Below, in pieces: positions 60,886 through 64,000 of a stretch of DNA of 64,000 nucleotides. The notes under the pieces were generated by a model. That model was not told the origin of the DNA and ran no database searches. It worked only from the letters and a program-made list of their open reading frames with translations. Each line of letters opens with the position of its first letter. The first letter of the stretch is position 1. The position numbers were made by a program, and so were the translations under genes. Source of the stretch: Notamacropus eugenii (taxonomy: Eukaryota; Chordata; Mammalia; Diprotodontia; Macropodidae); the NCBI RefSeq assembly GCF_028372415.1, contig NC_092876.1, positions 56,597,256 through 56,661,255 of the forward strand, given 5' to 3'.

Positions 60886-61094
60886 TGTACTTTTTAGAGA
60901 TGGTCCTTAAAAAGAAAAACCACAAGATATTTTATATTTTTATAAATGAACAATTTATAAATTTATTTAAAATAAATTTATAAATTAGTAAGAATTTTAT
61001 AGTTTTAGCAAAAAATATATTCCTATAATTTTTATAGCAATTGCTTCTGATAAGGCTTCGTTTCTAAAATATATACAGAACTGAGTCAGATTTA

Positions 61095-62075
61095 TAATAC
61101 AAGCCATTCCCCAATTGATAAATGGTCAAAGGATATGAACAGTTTACAGATGAAGAAATCAAAGCTATCAATAGGCACATGAAGAAATACTCTAAATCAC
61201 CATTGATTAAAGAAATGCAAATTAAAACAACACCAAGTTACCATTTCACATTTAATCATATTGGCTATTATGACAAAAAAGGAAAATGGTGAATATTGGA
61301 AATGTGGGGAAATTGGGACACTAATGCACTGTTGGTGGAGTTGTGAACTGATCTAACCGTTCTGGAGAACATTTGGAACTATGCCCAATGAACAACCAAA
61401 CCTTTGATCCAGCAATACAATGGCAAATAAATAAGTAAACGGTAGCTATTCCAAAGAGATCATTAAAAAGGGAAAAGGACCTACATATGCAAAAATACTT
61501 ATATTAGCCTTTTTCGTGGTGGTAAAATATTGGAAACTGAGGGGATGCGCCCATCAATTGGGGAATGGCTGAACAAGTTGTGGTATATGAACATAATGGA
61601 ATACTACTGTGAAATAAGAAATACGAATGGGAAGACTTCAGACAAACCTGGAAAGACTTGTACAATTGATGCAAACTAAAATAAGCAGAACTAGGAAAAC
61701 ATTGTACACAGTTAACAGCAACATTTTGTGATGATCTACTATGAATGATTCAGCTCCAAGGACTCAGGAAGGAAAATGCTATCCACATCCAGATAAAGAA
61801 CTAATAGACTCTGAATGCAGATCAAAGAATACTTTTTCTCGCTCTATTCTTTTCATGGTTTTTATTTTCCTTTTGATCTGTTTCTTCTTTCACAACTGTG
61901 ATTAATACAGAAATGTTTTACATGATAGCACATGTATATGGAGTACCATTTTAGGAAGAGGGAGGGATGAAGAAAAATTTAGAACTCAAAATCTTGAAAA
62001 ACCAAATGCTAAAAAAATTGTCTCAGCATGTAATTAGGGAAAAATACTATTTTAAAAATTAAAATAAAATTATAT
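61095..62075 (+). mobile_element. L1 3' end, decayed
   Basis: Begins CCCCAATTGATAAATGGTCA and runs through the ORF2 end to a 3' UTR with A-rich tail near 62070. Several stops and frameshifts break the reading frame. It sits between two copies of the 400-bp repeat. Confidence 0.85.
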
Positions 62076-62255
62076 TCCTTTGGGCAGAGCATCTACAAGT
62101 AAGGATATGATTCCCTATGTGGAGAGGAAGAGGGAGGGAGGGAAAAGGAGGGAGCTGTTGCCCAACTAGAAGTGGCCAGTTGGTCCCCAATGGGGCAGTT
62201 ACTAGCTCTCACAGTCCTTGCTCTCAAAAGAGGATCATGACATCAGGAATGAGAT

Positions 62256-62665
62256 ATGATTTGTAAATAAACTGGATTTAAGTGAGGCAAATGCACCAGC
62301 TTCACTCTCTCCTCCAAAGCCATCTGGGTCCAGTGCCAAGATATAGATCAGGATGACTGGAAATGGCCCCGGAAGCAGTGGGAGACCTTGGCCTTTTTAA
62401 GCTCTCCCCCAGGACTCAGTTTGTCTGAGGTAAGGCCTGTTCAGTGATTAAACGCTAGGTAAGATCTGAGACAAAAGATGGCCTAGTTTGCCTTCACAAA
62501 AGAATCATTCTGGGAGGGGAAGACCTCAGAGTTTCTGGCCAGAACAGAAACAATCACTATTTACACTCACTCAAAGCCATCAAAACCCAAACAGTGGGCA
62601 GGTGAGGATTGGCCTTGGCCCTACTTCCTGGCCAATCAGTGAAAGCCAGAGTGATTTAGGTTTAA
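62256..62665 (+). repeat. 400-bp repeat, copy 2
   Basis: Second copy of the 60445 repeat in the same orientation, about 80-85% similar by eye. Both end near a CCAATCA...AACCAGA/AAGCCAGAGTGATTT segment. Confidence 0.75.
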
Positions 62666-63871
62666 GGCACCTTCAAGTTTGAATCTGAATCCCAACGGGT
62701 CTTACCAAAGCCTGGGTTTTCCAGAGCTCTATTTCAAGAATACTAAAGAATCAGGCGATGGGAAAAAGACAATGGATAAGACAGAGAAGGTGTGTAATTC
62801 TCATCTTGCTTTCTTCTCTGCCAAGAATGATTTTTGCACCCAAATTAAGGAGATAACTCAACATGCCTTCAGTAAGTCAAGGGGCCCAGACACCCCACAT
62901 CCTCTGGTCCTAAGTGAGACATGATAGTAGAGCCAGTGACACCCGAAAGCTCACAGCAGAGGCAGGTATTACAGGAATGTAAAAGGGCAATATCCCTATT
63001 TGCTTTTTTTTTCCAGTTTACTGACTTCTTTTGCTTTCATATGCTTTTACATACTTTATACATGTATATTATATATATATACACTTCATATACTTATAGA
63101 TACTTTACGTACTTTCTCTTCCAATATATCTTTTCTCCCATCTCTCCCAGAGGGCTAATCCATTAATCTACTTACCACACTATGCTAAACACTAGAGTTC
63201 CCAAAAAAGACTTAAGACAAGCCCTGTCCTCAAGGAGCTCAGTCCAAAGGCCATAATAGGAACATTGGGTGCAAACAAGATAGAGACAGAATAATTGACT
63301 GAGAGAAAGCAAAGGCCTCCTGCATAAGGAAACCACAAATTAGAGATAAGGAGGATGGCAGGCATGGGGGGTGGTCAGTAAAAATGCCTAGAGGGAGGAG
63401 GGGGCCTGTATTGCTGAAGGAACATCAAGGAAGTCAGTGTCTCTGGATGAGGGAGAACCAAGGGGTTGGGGGAAGGAGGGAAGGAGGTGTTAAGACGGCA
63501 AGGGAAAAGGACACTAGTTATGAAAGGCTTTGAATGGCAGAGGATTCCACATTTGATCCCAGAGGTGACAGGGAGCCATTGGTGAGTATTATTAATTGGA
63601 GATGGGGTAGCCTCAGCCTCAGAGGTGATGGCATGGCCAGATCTGTACTCTATGAAGATTATTGTGACATCTGAATGGAGGAAGGACTGGAGAGGTGGTC
63701 AACTTGCTAAAACAGAGGAAAAGAAAAGCTGTCACCTTCTTTCCACATATGGCATTGGGTGACGCTTTGTACATGAAAATGTTTGTGGACAGTTATCCTA
63801 ACAAAGAAAACAAAGCACAGAACAGATGTTGAGACATTAATTTTTCTGTTAATGACCTGGGGGTTTCTGGG

Positions 63872-64000
63872 GGAGCTAGATGACACAGAGAATAGAACTC
63901 TGACCCTGGAGTCAGGAGGACCTGAGTTCAAATCTGCCCTCAGACACTTGACACCTACTAGCTGTGTGACCTTGGGCAAGTCACTTAACCCCAATTGCCT
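63872..64000 (+). mobile_element. CORE SINE cut by the window end
   Basis: GGAGCTAGATGACACAGAGA head, GAGTCAGGAGGACCTGAGTT and GTGTGACCTTGGGCAAGTCA. This is the best preserved head region in the window; its 3' part lies outside. Confidence 0.9.

Larger units (their letters stand above)
53241..64000. other. Downstream flank of PADI6, no gene found
   Basis: About 10.8 kb without any supported coding exon. Named pieces are the CR1-like, MIR, L1, LTR-like, 400-bp repeat and SINE entries. The stretches 57670-60440 and 62670-63180 are unassigned. In human the next gene beyond PADI6 is RCC2, and no RCC1-type repeat exon is visible here. Confidence 0.65.

Overview
The window is vertebrate nuclear DNA and most likely comes from a marsupial. 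Coding sequence is split into short exons with canonical AG/GT borders. The introns and flanks are full of tRNA-headed CORE-type SINEs of the kind typical of marsupials (a GGCAGCTAGGTGG-type head, an internal B-box GTTCAAATCT, and a CAGTTTCCTCATCTGTAAAATG core), with old L1 3' ends and CR1/L3-like LINE tails. The species cannot be fixed from the sequence alone.

Two peptidylarginine deiminase (PADI) genes lie head to tail on the + strand. Gene 1 (2302-20412, 3' part only) holds exons 5-16 of a PADI4-like enzyme. Exons 1-4 must lie upstream of base 1. It keeps every catalytic and calcium-binding residue I could check. Gene 2 (24491-52875) is a complete 16-exon PADI6-like gene of 684 codons. Its exon lengths and splice phases mirror gene 1, but all four catalytic positions are substituted (Asp to Asn, His to Asn, Asp to Lys, Cys to Tyr) and most calcium ligands are gone. 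It therefore looks like an intact gene for a non-catalytic PAD-fold protein. The order PADI4-PADI6 matches the mammalian PADI cluster.

Layout: 1-2301 PADI4 intron 4 and repeats; 2302-20712 PADI4 exons 5-16 and its 3' UTR; 20713-24340 intergenic, with repeats and a near-perfect 133-bp inverted repeat; 24317-24390 putative PADI6 promoter motifs; 24491-53220 PADI6; 53221-64000 repeat-rich DNA with no coding gene found (CR1/L3-like, two L1 3' ends, LTR-like pieces, and two copies of a 400-bp repeat around the second L1).

The observations most worth following are the catalytically emptied PADI6, the inverted repeat just upstream of its promoter, and a family of 30-33-bp tandem arrays in both orientations that resemble the 3' tails of CR1/L3 elements.
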